64,000 bases of DNA from Chionoecetes opilio (GCA_016584305.1 JACEEZ010022514.1:137371-201370); one strand, 5' to 3'. Counted from the first letter of the stretch, positions 14,340-26,994 are shown. The notes: generated from the letters alone by a model not told the origin. Numbers and translations are program-made.

Positions 14340-14686
14340 CTAGTACTACATGGGGGAGTATAAATTATACAGAAAGCGCGAGTAGTAAGGACGGCAGAAA
14401 AAGCCCAGCTCTCCCTAATAATTACCTATTTTCCTGTGGTGCAATTATTTTCAAAAGAGTATTTCCCTTACTTACACTACTATAGCTCATCTCAAACTTA
14501 TTACTCTAAGATTGCTGCATTTTGTCTAAGGTTAAGTAACTCAAAGCCATGACCACTACTTTCTCAAAGACTGATTAAATAGTTCTTTTCAACTATATCT
14601 TGTAGGTCTCTTTATACTAGATCAGTGACATATTTAGTTTATGCACTGTCTCTTGTGTACTTCTACATCATTTAACGTCCATATAC
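14340..14686. other. intergenic block resembling 17380-17500
   Basis: The order TCTTGTAGGT, then GTGACATATT or TTCACATATT, then TTTA(A/G)CGTCCATAT is shared with 17395-17495 beyond the hAT element. The two blocks are diverged copies of one repeat in the same orientation. The 8-bp TSD CCATATAC of the hAT lies at 14679-14686. Confidence 0.5.
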
Positions 14687-14895
14687 CAGAGGTGGGCACT
14701 TCCACAAACACTTCCGCAAACCGCAACTTCCGCAAATTCCGGAAGTCCGAATTCGTTTGCGGATTTGCGGAAGTGTAAATGTTTGTGGTTTAACACGATT
14801 CCTGCGCGGCTACGCGCACCGTCCAGAGAACGCTGCTTGCGAACCAGTGACTCTCCTCCTTTGATCAAATGGATTTTTTGATGGCCAGAGCAATC

Positions 14896-15906
14896 CTGTA
14901 CTCTGGGACTGAGAGTGCTGTGAAATGTCGGGGAAGTGTATCCTGCTTGTTTTATGTTAATACATGAGTGAGGCAAGGATGCGTCCTTGCCCCATCACTT
15001 TTCAACATTTGTATGGACTGGGTATTGGGCAAAGTTGTAGTTCAAAGTGATTGTGGAGCAGCATCCCTCGGCACCACCAAGATCACTGATCTTGTTGTTG
15101 CCGATATTGCAGTAATCTTTGCCGAATCGCTGGAGGTCCTGGTGATGGCTCTCGAGGCGCTGCACGAGGAGGCAAAGCCTTTGGGACTTAAGGTCTCCTG
15201 GCTCGAGACCAAGGTCCAGGTGTTTGGAGGCTTACTAGATGAAACAGTACAGTCTGTTCATGCGTGCGGCGAGGATATTAAGATCTTGGAAAGTTTTACA
15301 TACCTTGGTAGCGCAGTCCATAATGACGGCGGGTCACGTCAAGAAGTCTTACGGCGGATTGGCATAGCCCACGGTGTTATGGACCTTCTCAGCACGAGTA
15401 TTTAGCTTTGTCGGTACCTCTGCAGGACGACAAAGATCCGGATCTTCAAGTCGCTTGTGATCCCTGTCCTACTCTATGGTTGTGAAACATGGACACTAAA
15501 TAGCGTCTTGAAGAGGCGAATCGATGCCTTTGGTAATATGTGTCTTCCCAGAATCATGGAGTATCGCTGGGATGATTACGTGTCAAATCAGCGATTGCAC
15601 AGTGAGACTGAATCGAGGCCTATTACCTGCATAGTCCGTCGGTGCCAGCTTCGGCTATATGGGCATGTGGCACGCCACCCTGAAACCGATCCTTCCCATA
15701 GGGTTGTATCTGTAAGAGACAATCCGGCGTGGATGAGGCCAAGGGTACGAGCTCGTGGCTGGGACAAGTTGATGTTTCCTGTTGAGAGTTATTTGGTATG
15801 GGAGGGGAGCCTGCATGGGACTCGTGCGTGGTGACCCCCGGGAGTGTCGTCGTACGGTGGGCGAGGCGACGCGCCCACTGGCGTATGCCCCCAATGATTG
15901 AATGAC
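14896..15906 (+). mobile_element. RTE-like LINE copy b inside the hAT, 5'-truncated
   Basis: Starts at the GLYSGTESAVK-equivalent position of the RT and ends in a short TGAT-type tail after APND. A possible 7-bp TSD AGCAATC flanks it (14889-14895 and 15907-15913). Coding pieces are 14968-15405 (motif B and FADD reduced to VADIAV), then a TAG that replaces a Trp codon seen in copy d, and 15457-15834 with YGCETWTL; a frameshift follows. It is a dead copy and younger than the hAT that contains it. Confidence 0.85.
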
Positions 15907-16283
15907 AGCAATCTACCCCCTTTGCAAGCTGCCTATGGTCCTCCTTCTTAACCCTGAGAAGGCAGATGCCGTGATATCAAGACTGATGTTCGAGGTCACG
16001 GAGCAGGCTGTCTTGGATACCTCAGAAGGCAGCAGCCGAGATGAAGACGAAGAGGATGATTTTTTCTAGTTGAGACTTATTGATTTTATCGAGATCTACT
16101 GTATCTTCAGTTCAGTTGTGACAGTTCATTACACCAAGTCATTATATTAGCAATCTTGAGCGTCAAATATTTGTCATATTTATGATATAGATGCAAAAAT
16201 ATATATTTAGACAAAATCTAAGCACTTTCTATTTCTAAGTAACATATTTGTTTTCTGACTCTGATTACTTTAAATTTTTACAT

Positions 16284-16664
16284 AATGTACATATTACAAA
16301 TGTATTTATTATTTCCAGGCTTTGATAAGCCCAGGACCCACAGCTACAGAGTGCACCGACTACCCGCCTCTCCAACAAGATGGGGAAAGAGCTTGAGAGT
16401 TGGTGTTCAGAGAAGCCGAGGAACAAGCTGTTGGAAGGGCCATGTTTTCCGCCTTTTCCCATGCCGCCTGGGTAGATGTGTTTGTTAGGTACAACACGGC
16501 CATAGCCAGCTCTACAGCTGTGGAGAGACTGTTATCCCAGGGGTCAGCCATCATGAAGGCCAAAAAAGCTAGTCAGACCTCCGATAATTTTGAGAGATTG
16601 GTTGGTCTTCATAAAGGGAAACATGTACCAGCTCAAAATGGAACTATCACCAGAGACTCGGAAT
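16284..16664 (+). pseudogene. hAT transposase C-terminal dimerisation domain remnant
   Basis: The open stretch 16400-16664 contains YNTAIASSTAVERLLSQGS followed by KAKKASQTSDNFERLV. This is the hallmark of the hAT C-terminal dimerisation domain (YNT..PSSAAVERLFS..G, then K..LSDE.FE.LVFL). Upstream sequence at 16284-16400 carries further diverged coding-like sequence with a stop. The catalytic DDE region is not visible, so the element depends on a transposase from elsewhere. The remnant lies before a (TA)n tract and the right subterminal repeats of the element. Confidence 0.85.
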
Positions 16665-16856
16665 GAGGAGTCTGAGGTTAAGGGTCTGATATCATATCAA
16701 TGAAATATGATTTGGAGTGTAGTGTACGTATACTTATTATTACCCCTTAGTGTGCACTTAAGTTGACATATTGAGTCAGTGGCCACAATGAGGGAAAGGT
16801 AAAATGTCAGCTATAACATCTGTGGGGCGCAGAGGGGTAGGTATAAAAAAATGCTA

Positions 16857-17064
<208 letters not shown>

Positions 17065-17305
17065 TGTCATAAATGATTTATTAAATAACATAAATTTACT
17101 ACCACAAAGTGCTTTACCCCTATTTTTGCAATATATGCAGATAAAATATCACCTAATTGATTTGCGGTTTGCGGACATGCGGTTGCGGAAGTGTGAACTT
17201 CAAAAAATTTGCGGACTTGCGGTTGCGTAACTTAAGGATTGGGGTTTGCGGATTTGCGTTTGTGGAAGTGGATTTGCATTTGCGGTGCTCACCTCTGCCA
17301 TATAC

Positions 17306-17855
17306 ATATATAAGGAGCTTTTTCTGCCCCAATAAGTAAAGAATAGGGATGGGCGTATGGGCTCTCATAATGCTAAGATAATACTTCTTCAAACTAGGTC
17401 TTGTAGGTTCCTCCTCACTGTATCTTTCACATATTCAGCTTCTGCAGCGCCTATATAGTACCTAATTGTAACTTTAGCGTCCATATTTATTATATAAAGA
17501 CTTATTTTGCATTCGATAAGTTCTGAGGAGGAGATGGGTGTTTCTAAGCGGCCGCCATTTTGAATTTTTCCTATGATTAAGTTTGGTATTAAGGGGTTTA
17601 GAAGTCCTCGGCAGCACTATTAAGTTTTTGCCAAACTTAACAGTAAAGATTAAGCAAATAGTGAGTGAGGATAACGATGAGTGTGAAGTTAAGCGTAAAG
17701 TTAGGAGTTAATGCCAAAGTTTATTATTAATAGTAAGTGAGGATTCGGGCCCAGGACAACGGAGGGAAAAGCAGGCAAGCAGGCAAGCAGGCATGCAAAC
17801 GAGGAACATATTTGCAAAACTGGTGTAGGAGGAGGAGGAGGACATACGAACATCA
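17306..17855. other. intergenic, second copy of the hAT-flanking repeat
   Basis: 17380-17500 resembles 14580-14685. The rest is AT-rich with GGCAAGCAGGCAAGCAGG at about 17771. No gene is visible. Confidence 0.45.
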
Positions 17856-17914
17856 GAACATAAGAAAATAAGGGAGCTTCAAGAGGCCGTAAGACCTACA
17901 CGTGGTAGTTCCTG
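17856..17914 (-). mobile_element. 3' terminus of a CR1-like LINE (short fragment)
   Basis: GAACATAAGAAAATAAGG to CCTACACGTGGTAGTTCCTG matches the ends of larger copies at 40985 and 45790. Only the terminal ~60 bases are present, as expected for an extreme 5' truncation. Confidence 0.75.
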
Positions 17915-18991
17915 AATGAGGACGAGAAGGATTATGATGGAGGAGAAGTTAGGGAAGAGAGGAGGATACTGAAGGATGTGAAATGGGGACTCCATTCAGG
18001 CATCATCAGATTTGGATCTTAACGAACCACTTAGGGAAAAGTGATTTGGAAGGAAGGGAGGGTCAGCGGAGTAATCGACGGTCGACCACTAAGAGGAGAG
18101 GCCCTTTGAGAGTGTGGTGGCCTTATCTTGTTCCTTCAGCTCAGCAGGGAGGGGCAGCGGCGAGCCTCAAACCGATGCTGTGCAGGACTAAGAAGTAAGG
18201 AGGTCAGACTGCAGAAATGTAGATTAGAAAAAGGAAAGAGATACAGGAAGAAATTGTTTCAGAAATAGAGTGTGAATTATAATAGACTCAGATATCAGAA
18301 CGTTATTGCAGAGTCGATTTTGGGGATGTAAAAGAAGACTTGATAAAGTTATGGATATAAATGAAAGGTGGATATAGGTATGATGTATGTGTATTGTATT
18401 AACTAATGCATGTATGCCTGAAAGCCTTTTGTAGCTTCCGTATGTTTTTATGATGATCTCATTATTGTTATTATCTCGTGTTATCTGTAGAAAATCAATG
18501 AAAAAATTACGTGATAATATTTTTTGTCTTCCTACGCCGTGAAAATATTATGTTTTGTCTTGGTTATGTTTCGCTTCATTTAAATATGAAATCGAAGATG
18601 ATTGATTATTAGCATTTATTGTATAAGTTTCTTAATTAATCAGGTACTTTATTGAAAAATACTTTTATAGTGTCCTTCTCATTTACGTAGTGGTAATTAT
18701 ATAGATGGAGATAATTAGGAGATAAGAATTCCCACAGGTGCATTGAGGTATAAGTTAATTAATCACGTAATGTGTATCCATTTTAGTGCAGAATTACTGA
18801 GTCTGCGATTAATCATAATGCGTGAGTATTTAAGGATTATTTTCAGTAGTTGTGATATATTTATTGTGTCTTTATGAATGTTATGATGAATGAATGTCAA
18901 AAGTCAACAATGTACTCAGGAAAACTTGTTTTACTTATTATTTACTTAAGTTGACCCAAGTTTGGCGTCTATACAACACTGACATCTAGAG
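17915..18991. other. intergenic, no recognisable gene
   Basis: Mostly AT-rich. Purine-rich coding-like scraps at 18180-18370 may be LINE tail, but stops break every frame. I see no RNA gene or clear repeat. Confidence 0.4.
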
Positions 18992-19426
18992 CGGGAGCCC
19001 GGGGGGTTCAGCTTAGCTGGAAAGCTAACCAATGTTCCTGTGTATAGCAACGTTCTACATACTTACCTATACACAGAAATGGATTTCTGCCGGTCACACG
19101 CTGGTGGGCGTGGTATGCACGGTAAAAAAAAAGGTACTAAAAAATTGAGCTAGATTAGCTCTGTTATGTAACCATTTAAAACTTATCATAATATAAGCAG
19201 CTTGTTTCGATGTAACATTAATGATTCATGACAGAAATTTGTAGTGGGGGGTACCCCCGGCCGAAACCAAAAACTAGTACCCAAAAATTGAGCTAGCTCA
19301 GCTCACGAACTATCCGATTAAAACCACTCTCATATTGTTCAGCATTGTCCACTGTATAAGAAATCACAAATTCCAGAAACCTTAAGTGCTGGGGAACCTG
19401 CGACAGAAGCCTTAAAATGGCCACGT
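18992..19426 (+). repeat. left terminal inverted repeat of element 2
   Basis: Pairs with 23816-24252 over its whole length with scattered mismatches. Confidence 0.88.
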
Positions 19427-19459
19427 CCCTTACCGTTAAGTTTCAATTTTCGCGATTTT

Positions 19460-19611
19460 CCATATTTCGCCAGGCGTCATTTATTCTTAATTTCTAGCAT
19501 AACTGGTTTATGTGCCAGTGAAAAAATATATGTCAATTGCCTCTTCATGGGCACATCTAAGTCATCAGTTATGCTAGAAATTTAAAATATATGACGCCCG
19601 GCGAAATATGG
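19460..19611. repeat. subterminal stem-loop in element 2
   Basis: Arm 19460-19504 (CCATATTTCGCCAGGCGTCA onward) pairs with 19567-19611, leaving a loop of about 60 bases. It lies just inside the left TIR. Confidence 0.8.
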
Positions 19612-19736
19612 TAAATGGTGATATTTGAAACTTGACTGTAGCAGACTTAGATCAGCTTATGAGCTTACTAAATGAAACCACCTACAAAATGTTCAGCATA
19701 ATTTTGTGTATCTAGAATTAGTACTGCAAGATATTT

Positions 19737-20090
19737 TCATTGGTGGGATATCCCTGCCAGAAGCCGAAAAAATCCCAGACAATTTTCTTTCAGTTCCTCA
19801 TCTTTTGAGAGGACACTGCTGGTTCTTGTCTGAATTTTAGGATGTTTGGCAAGGGGTGCACCATCAGTTGCTGTAGCATTTTTTTGGCGCTTCACTGCAG
19901 TGTAATACTTATGACAAGAAGTGTGACAATAATGAGTTAATTCCTCCTTACTTTGTAGTATCTTTGCAGTAATCTCAGAGTACATATCAGACATAAGAGT
20001 TTGCGCAGGGTAGCAACATTCTTTACTTTCCTCCTTTATTATTCCTTATGAAATTTGTTGAGGGCGTTATCTTCGTCGGCTGATTTCTGG
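19737..20090 (-). pseudogene. C2HC-finger N-terminal part of the element 2 transposon protein
   Basis: Read from 20090 downward: YCFICQKSADEDNALNKF gives CxxC, then two stops, then ESKECCYPAQTLMSDMYSEI and HYCHTSCHKYYTAVKRQ (H-x3-C) to a stop at 19737. This matches the finger of element 1 (CVIC ... YHGNCLRQYLLKYKR) in spacing and in the basic stretch after the last Cys. The nuclease segment and Cys8 tail are not found in the element. The stops near 20045 make it a pseudogene unless an intron removes them. DNA binding at the TIRs is a reasonable inference for such N-terminal fingers. Confidence 0.65.
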
Positions 20091-20671
20091 CAGATGAAGC
20101 AGTACTGGATACTTGAAAATTCTATCCCCTGGAATGAGTACCACACTGATCAATATAATACCTTGGAATGATTACACCCATATATCGGAAAAGTATATAA
20201 TCGATTGACACAATAAACCCCTTTTTCCAATACGTGGGTGCAATTTCTCCACACGCATAATTCTCTTGAGACTGAGTTATGCTGTATAAGTGCATTGCTA
20301 GCTCTTTTAGCTCTCAAAGATTAGTGAATGGAGCCATCAAATATTAACTGAGAAAGTGATACTCATTTGTCTTAGTGGAACAGGCTTGCAAGAGTTAACC
20401 AGTATCTTCACACTTTCTTCCTCTCTACTGGTAAACTCTGGATCTATCTACATGAATCTGTATTTACACCTTCCTAGGACTAGAATTTATCAAAGATGGG
20501 ATTTTCAAGACACCTGTACCTCTGATTTGACCTCCCTTTTTGGAATTCCTCTTTTTCTTTGCGGGAACCGTTACTGCCCTTTTTTCTATGTATTTTGTTG
20601 CCCTTGGCAGGTCACCTTTGAACGTAAAACAAAATAGAAAAAATAATAGACAAAATGAAATCTAATAATGC
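20091..20671. other. interior of element 2, no recognised gene
   Basis: AT-rich sequence. Short frames show no recognisable domain; 20356-20637 is open on the plus strand but hydrophobic and pyrimidine-driven. Confidence 0.4.
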
Positions 20672-21455
20672 GCTGGTGTATTTTTCTCTAATCATGGGAA
20701 CATGACTGATAAAGAAAACCCACCACTTAACTAGTAAGAGAATTTGACTGATTTGATTTTTGGGGTTGAGGTGACTCGTCCAACACTGTCTCTTCTAATA
20801 TCATGCTTGTAGCTCTTGTAGCCATCATGAAGGCAGTTATCTCAGTCGGTAAGTTCAATAGGCTGAGATTATTTAAACTTATCAAGTCTCCCTCAAACTT
20901 AAGTGAATGATTGCAACCAGTGTTATTCTTTTGGGATGGCAGATGCTATTATTGATGTGTGGTCACATGATCATTCTTAGCAGCATTTATTCAGGGAAGC
21001 AAAATTTACTAACAGTGGATTAATAATTATCAATGAAAAATCAATATCTAATTCATTGGTTATTTCTAGCTACCATAAAATAAATTTAACCTAATTTCCT
21101 AAGGTAAAGCTGGATGTACTTTTCTCTGATCATGGGAACATGGCTGATAAAGAAAACCCACCACCTGACTAGTAAGACTGATTTGATTATTGGTGAAACG
21201 TCCAACACTGTTTCTTCTAATATTATATTTGTAACTCTTGCAGCCCTCATCAAGGTAGTCATCTCAGTCGGTAGGCTCAATAAGCTGCAAGTAATTAAAG
21301 TGTAATTGTTTGGGACTTACATATGCTATGATCGATATGTGTGATCATTCTTAGCAGCATTTATTCAGCAAAGCAAATCGTACTCCTAGTGGAGTATTGA
21401 TAATGGCAAATCAATATTTGATTCATTGGTTATTTCCTGCAACCATAAAACAACT
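20672..21455 (+). repeat. local tandem duplication, period about 437 bp
   Basis: Copy 1 (20672-21090) and copy 2 (21109-21455) share CTCT(A/G)ATCATGGGAACATG, GATAAAGAAAACCCACCAC, TTCTTAGCAGCATTTATTCAG and ATTCATTGGTTATTTC in the same order. Copy 2 ends at the LINE copy c insertion. Confidence 0.85.
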
Positions 21456-21457
21456 TT

Positions 21458-22015
21458 GGCATAGCCCACAGTGCTATGGAATCGTTCAACACGAGTATTT
21501 GGCGTTGTCGATACCTGTGCAGTAGGACAAAGATCCGGATCTTCAAGTCGCTTGTAATCCTTGTCTTACTCTATGGTCGTGAGACATGGACACTAAATAG
21601 CGATTTGAAGAGGCGAATCGATGCCTTTGGTAATAAGTGTCTTCGCAGATTCATGGGGTATCTCGCTGGGATGAGTAAGTGTCATATCAGCGATTGCACC
21701 GTTTGACTGAATCGAGGCCTATTACCTGCATAGTCCGTCAGCGCCAACTTCGGCTATATGGGCATGTGGCATGCTACCCTGAAACCGATTCTTCCCATCA
21801 GGTTGTATCTGTAAGAGACAATCCGGCGTGGAGGAGGCCAAGGGGGCGCCCACAAGGCTCGTAGCTGGGGCAAGTTGATGTTTCCTGTCGCGAGCTGCTT
21901 GGTATGGGAAGGGAGCCTACATGGAGACTCGCGCGTGGGGGCTCCCTGGAGTGGCGTCGTAGGGTGGGCGAGGCGACGTGCCCCCCTGCGTATGCCCCCA
22001 ATGATTGATTGATTG
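21458..22015 (+). mobile_element. RTE-like LINE copy c, short 3' fragment with 13-bp TSD
   Basis: Starts at the GIAHGVMDSL-equivalent position and ends in (TGAT)n. ATAAAACAACTTT at 21445-21457 is repeated as ATAAAACAATTTT at 22016-22028, one mismatch. Coding pieces 21476-21706 (YGRETWTL) and 21679-21864 are separated by a short frame shift near 21690. Confidence 0.85.
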
Positions 22016-22036
22016 ATAAAACAATTTTAACCTATG

Positions 22037-22048
22037 TACCCTATGTAG
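22037..22048 (+). repeat. left TSD of LINE copy d
   Basis: TACCCTATGTAG is identical to 23078-23089. Confidence 0.9.
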
Positions 22049-23077
22049 TGAGAGTGATGAGAGTGTAGTAGATGAGAGTGCTGTGAAGTGTGGGGCAGGT
22101 GTATCCAGCTTCTTTCCTGTGAATACAGGAGTGAGGCAAGGGTGCGTCCTTGTCCGATCACTTTTCAACGCTTGTATGGACTGGGTATTGGACAAAGTTG
22201 TAGATCAAAGTGATTGTGGAGCATCCATCGGCAACACCAAGATCACTGATCTTGTTTTTGCCGATGATGCAGTAATCTTTGCTGAGTCGCTGGAAGTCCT
22301 GGTGATGGCTCTCGAGGCGCTGCACGAGGAGGCAAAGCCTTTGGGACTTGAGGTCTCCTGGCTCAAGACCAAGGTCCAGGTATTTGGAGACTTACTAGAT
22401 GAAACAGTACAGTCTGTTCATGCGTGTGGCGAAGACATTGAGATCTTGGAAAGTTTTACATACCTTGGTAGCGCAGTCCATAATGACGGCGGGTCACGTC
22501 AAGAAGTCTTACGGCGGATTGGCATAGCCCACGGTGTTATGGACTCGCTCAGCGGGAGTATTTGGCGTTGTCGGTATCTGTGCAGGAGGACAAAGATCCG
22601 GATCTTCAAGTCGCTTGTGATCCCTGTCTTACTCTATGGTTGTGAGACATGGACACTAAATAGTGACTTGAAGAGACGAATCAATGCCTTTGGTAATAAG
22701 TGTCTTCGCAGAATCATGGGGTATCGCTGGGATGATTACGTGTCAAATCAGCGATTGCACTGTGAGACTGAATCGAGGCCTATTACCTGCATAGTCCGTC
22801 AGCGCCAACTTCGGCTATATGGGCATGTGGCACGCTACCCTGAAACCGATCCTTCCCATCGGGTTGTATCTGTAAGAGACAATCCGGTGTGGAGGAGGCC
22901 AAGGGGGCGCCCACAAGGCTCGTGGCTGGGGCAAGTTGATGTTTCTTGTCGAGAGCTGCTTGGTATGGGAAAGGAGCCTGCATGGGAACTCGCGCGTGGT
23001 GACCCCCGGGAGTGGCGTCGTAGGGTGGGCGAGGTGACGCGCCCCCCGGCGTATGCCCCCAATGATTGATTGATTGA
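22049..23077 (+). mobile_element. RTE-like LINE copy d with perfect 12-bp TSD
   Basis: 5'-truncated copy starting within the RT and ending in ATTGATTGATTGA-type tail. TACCCTATGTAG flanks it on both sides. The single open frame (next entry) and exact TSD mark it as the youngest of the family here. Confidence 0.93.
22083..23069 (+). CDS. RTE-like reverse transcriptase, C-terminal 328 residues, uninterrupted
   Basis: Runs from just before motif B (GVRQGCVLVRSLFNACMDWV, about residues 17-36) through motif C (FADDAVIFAES, about residue 60) and the thumb/C-terminal block YLGSAVHNDGGSR, YGCETWTL, CLRRIMGYRWDDYVSN to APND. The start Met is simply the first in the truncated frame, not a real start. 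The full protein would have an N-terminal endonuclease and RT fingers/palm, both missing, so this is a clean but non-functional fragment. The TGA stop (23067-23069) is part of the (TGAT)n tail, leaving no 3' UTR. Copy a differs at few positions, which gives a good family reference. Confidence 0.88.
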   Translation: MKCGAGVSSFFPVNTGVRQGCVLVRSLFNACMDWVLDKVVDQSDCGASIGNTKITDLVFADDAVIFAESLEVLVMALEALHEEAKPLGLEVSWLKTKVQVFGDLLDETVQSVHACGEDIEILESFTYLGSAVHNDGGSRQEVLRRIGIAHGVMDSLSGSIWRCRYLCRRTKIRIFKSLVIPVLLYGCETWTLNSDLKRRINAFGNKCLRRIMGYRWDDYVSNQRLHCETESRPITCIVRQRQLRLYGHVARYPETDPSHRVVSVRDNPVWRRPRGRPQGSWLGQVDVSCRELLGMGKEPAWELARGDPREWRRRVGEVTRPPAYAPND

Positions 23078-23089
23078 TACCCTATGTAG
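23078..23089 (+). repeat. right TSD of LINE copy d
   Basis: TACCCTATGTAG, identical to 22037-22048. Confidence 0.9.
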
Positions 23090-23815
23090 CATTTTTCATT
23101 ATATAAAAATACAACTATGTGTTATCTGGCATAAGCAAAAAGTGTATGCCTATGAATAGCCTGCTTTACGAGTGTGATTCACAAAACACATTGCCTCCAT
23201 TTAGTGGTTCAAAATTATTTTCAATATAAACAAAATTAATGTAACTGACGATTATAATACTCTGCAGAGTAATAGGCAATATTGAAATCACATGTTTATA
23301 CCCAAAATTACAGGCTTAAAAATCACATAAGATAACAATAGAGTAGAAATAGATAAAATAGAAATTGATTTAATGAAGCACCTTAAGCTCCGCCAATATT
23401 ATGGAGGCACACCAGTTAATAATCTTGATATAAGATATCAAATCTTATGATTAAAATTAAACTCTAAAGTGGGATAAAAAAAATTCAAGAATAAGTATTA
23501 ATCCCGACCACAGTAGTAATGTTGATCTTAACATAGTCCCCCCTACATTGAGGTTGTGCACTTACCTTCCTGGATATACCGGTAAATAGGCATTAACCGA
23601 ATTTCATATTTTACATGCTATTTGCACAGGCATTCATAGTTGCAGTGGGTGAATATACAAGATTATAAATTACGTCAACACTACAAAATCTAAATATTTA
23701 CCTATCTTCCAGCGGTGAAGAATATCATCGTCCATCTCAGCTGTCTCCATTCCATTTTCTTTCTATTCACTGCAGGGAAGGCTTCGCTAAACTGTAGATG
23801 GCATCCGGGCGAGAT
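23090..23815. other. right interior of element 2, no gene
   Basis: AT-rich, no open frame of note and no recognised repeat. Confidence 0.45.
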
Positions 23816-24252
23816 ACGTGGCCATTTTAAGGCTTCTGTTGCAGGTTCCCCACCACTTAAAGTTTCTAGCATTGGTGATTTCTTATAAAGTGGACAATGC
23901 TGAACAATATGAGAGTGGTTTCAATCGGTTAGTTCGTGAGCTGACGTAGCTCAATTTTTGGGTACTAGTTTTTGGTTTCTGACAGGGGTACCCCCCCCCC
24001 GCTATACATTTCTGTCATGTATCATTAATGTTACATCGAAACAAGCTGCTTATGGTATGATAAGCTTTAAATGGTTACATAACAGCTAATCTAGATCAAT
24101 TTTGTAGTACCTTGTTTTTGATCCTGCAGACCACGCCCACCAGCGTGTGACCGGCAGAAATCCATGTATGTGTATAGGGAAGTATGTAGAACGTTGCTAT
24201 AAACAGGCAAATTAGTTAGCTTTCCAGCTAAGTTGAACCCCCTAGGCTCCCG
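23816..24252 (-). repeat. right terminal inverted repeat of element 2
   Basis: Inverted copy of 18992-19426. It borders the ACC trinucleotide array. Confidence 0.88.
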
Positions 24253-24279
24253 GACTAATTTGTTGAGTGTTAGGTCTGA

Positions 24280-24307
24280 AACTACCACCACAACCACGAC
24301 TACTACC

Positions 24308-24338
<31 letters not shown>

Positions 24339-24975
24339 TCGCTACTACCACTACTACCACTACTACTACCACTACCACCACTACCACCACCGCTACTATC
24401 ACAACTACCTCTACTACTACCACCACCACCATCACCACCACCGGTACTACCATTACTATAGCCACCACCACCGCCACCACCACCATCACCACCACCACCA
24501 CCACCACCGCTACTACCACCACCGCTACCACCACCACCACCACCACCACCATCACTACCACTACCCCTAATACCACCACCACCATCACCCCCACCACCAC
24601 CATCACCACCACCACCACCACCACACCACCACCACCACAACTACCACCACAAGCACGACCACCATCACCACCACCACCACCACCACCACCTCCACCACCA
24701 CCACCACCACCACTACCACTACTACCACCACCACCATCACCACCACCACCATCACCACAACCACCACCACCAACATCACCACCAACACCACCACCACCAC
24801 CACCATCCCCACCACCACCATCACCGTCACCACCACCAGCACCACCACCACCACCATAACCACTACTACAACCACCATTACTACCACTACCACTACTACT
24901 ATCATCACAACCATCACCACCACTACCAGCACCACCACCACCACCACTATCATCACAACCAATACCATCACCAAT
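24280..24975. repeat. (ACC/ACT)n trinucleotide array, about 700 bp
   Basis: CCA/CTA-type trinucleotides with many ATC and GCT variants; all six frames are open in places as polyT, polyP, polyG or polyV. Not coding. Confidence 0.97.
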
Positions 24976-25419
<444 letters not shown>

Positions 25420-25499
25420 GGGCCAGTAATTGGTTATGCAAGTTTAGAAGCTTGATTGAAGCGTCATGTTATCAGGTGATTGCCAACTTAGAGCCCAAT

Positions 25500-26185
25500 G
25501 TCATGCTCATTTACCTGTTTCCCTTTGTTTTCTCCTTCTTTACCTCTACTTTATTGTATTCCTTACTTTTATTCCTCCCAATTTTTCCTTCTTTTTTTAT
25601 TTACAACTGAGTTTTTTTCCTTTTTTTCATCAAAATTATAATTTCTATCCATCTTCAATTTTTTCTTTTTTTCTCCATATATGCTTATTTTTCCTTCTTT
25701 CAGTCTTCTGTCTGTGGATATTCACCCCAATCTCTAAATTTTCTTTTATGTCCTTATATATTCACAGTTATGTTCTTTTTTCTTTCTTCTCCCGTATTCT
25801 CTATCCTTGTTCCTCACATTTTTATTCTCATATATTCGTATTATTTTCCATTAATTTTGTCCTTTGCCTTTTATTTTCCTGTCTTTTCTCCTTTTTTCAA
25901 TTTGTACAATTTTTCTCCCTTACTGACCCCTGTTTGCATAATTTTTTCTGTCCCTTTATCCTCCAGTCTTTCTCTTCTTTTTATATTTTCTAAATATACT
26001 CTCTCTATTCTTTACGCTTCTTTATATCTCTCTCTCCTGGTCCATTTTCTCACCCACTCTTTCCTTATGTCCCCTCTATCTTCTTTTTTCCTTATTTATT
26101 ACCATCTCTTTTTGTCTATTTGTGTACCCTTTTTCCCATCTTCCTCTTCATTCTTCCCTCTCTCTCATATTTCCTCCTATGGTAC
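25500..26185. repeat. pyrimidine-rich (C/T) low-complexity stretch
   Basis: Nearly 700 bases dominated by T and C on the plus strand. The long open frames here (Phe/Ser/Leu-rich) follow from composition and show no conserved motif. Confidence 0.8.
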
Positions 26186-26492
26186 TTAATATTCGCCATT
26201 ACAGCACTTATGGCGAAAAATGTTCGGGGATTTGTGTCATTTATCACCAGTCCCTTAATTCAGGACCGTTGATGAACTGGGTGTTTCCTGGATGTGTCTG
26301 GACCGAGTCATCCGTTAGGTGGACCTTGTGCCTGTGTTTTGGAGGCGCCACAAAATTTAGTGCAATACGAGGCTTTTTTTTTTTTGTGTGTGTATGTCAT
26401 TGAATTTTAGTTATATTAGTAGTATATTAGTAACTAGGGGGGGGGGGCACTCAGTAGAACGCATACCTCCGCCCGAATATTTCATCAAATAT

Positions 26493-26813
<321 letters not shown>

Positions 26814-26862
26814 TAAGCACTCAGGATGAGCGCATACCTCCGGCCGAATATTTCATCAATTG

Positions 26863-26876
26863 GTTGCCATGGCAAC
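26863..26876. promoter_or_regulatory. perfect RFX X-box-like palindrome in the dispersed repeat
   Basis: GTTGCCATGGCAAC is a perfect 14-bp palindrome that fits the RFX consensus GTNRCC-RGYAAC. Whether it is bound is unknown. Confidence 0.45.
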
Positions 26877-26991
26877 AGTTGTCTATAGATTTCATCCAAA
26901 ATTAAATCAGTTCTTCCTTATACTAAATAGACTTGGTATACCGAGTTTGGTCCAAATCAATTAGTAACTTTTTGAGAAATCCTGTACACTA

Positions 26992-26994
<3 letters not shown>

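Larger units (their letters stand above)
18992..24252 (-). mobile_element. long-TIR DNA transposon 2 (Academ-like candidate), 5.3 kb
   Basis: Arms 18992-19426 and 23816-24252 are inverted copies of about 435 bp that share CGGGAGCC at the tip, CTTAGCTGGAAAGCTAAC, ACACGCTGGTGGGCGTGGT and CTTAAAATGGCCACGT. The internal gene fragment (19737-20090, minus) encodes the same C2HC finger type as element 1. Two RTE-like LINEs and a local duplication lie between gene and right arm, so the original element was shorter, about 3.7 kb without the LINEs. I could not define a TSD. The arms differ in sequence from those of element 1, so the two are different families of one kind. Confidence 0.72.

Noticed and set aside
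25466..26403. Phe/Ser-rich membrane-like proteins
   Set aside because: Result of a C/T-rich strand; no conserved motif and heavy overlap between frames.
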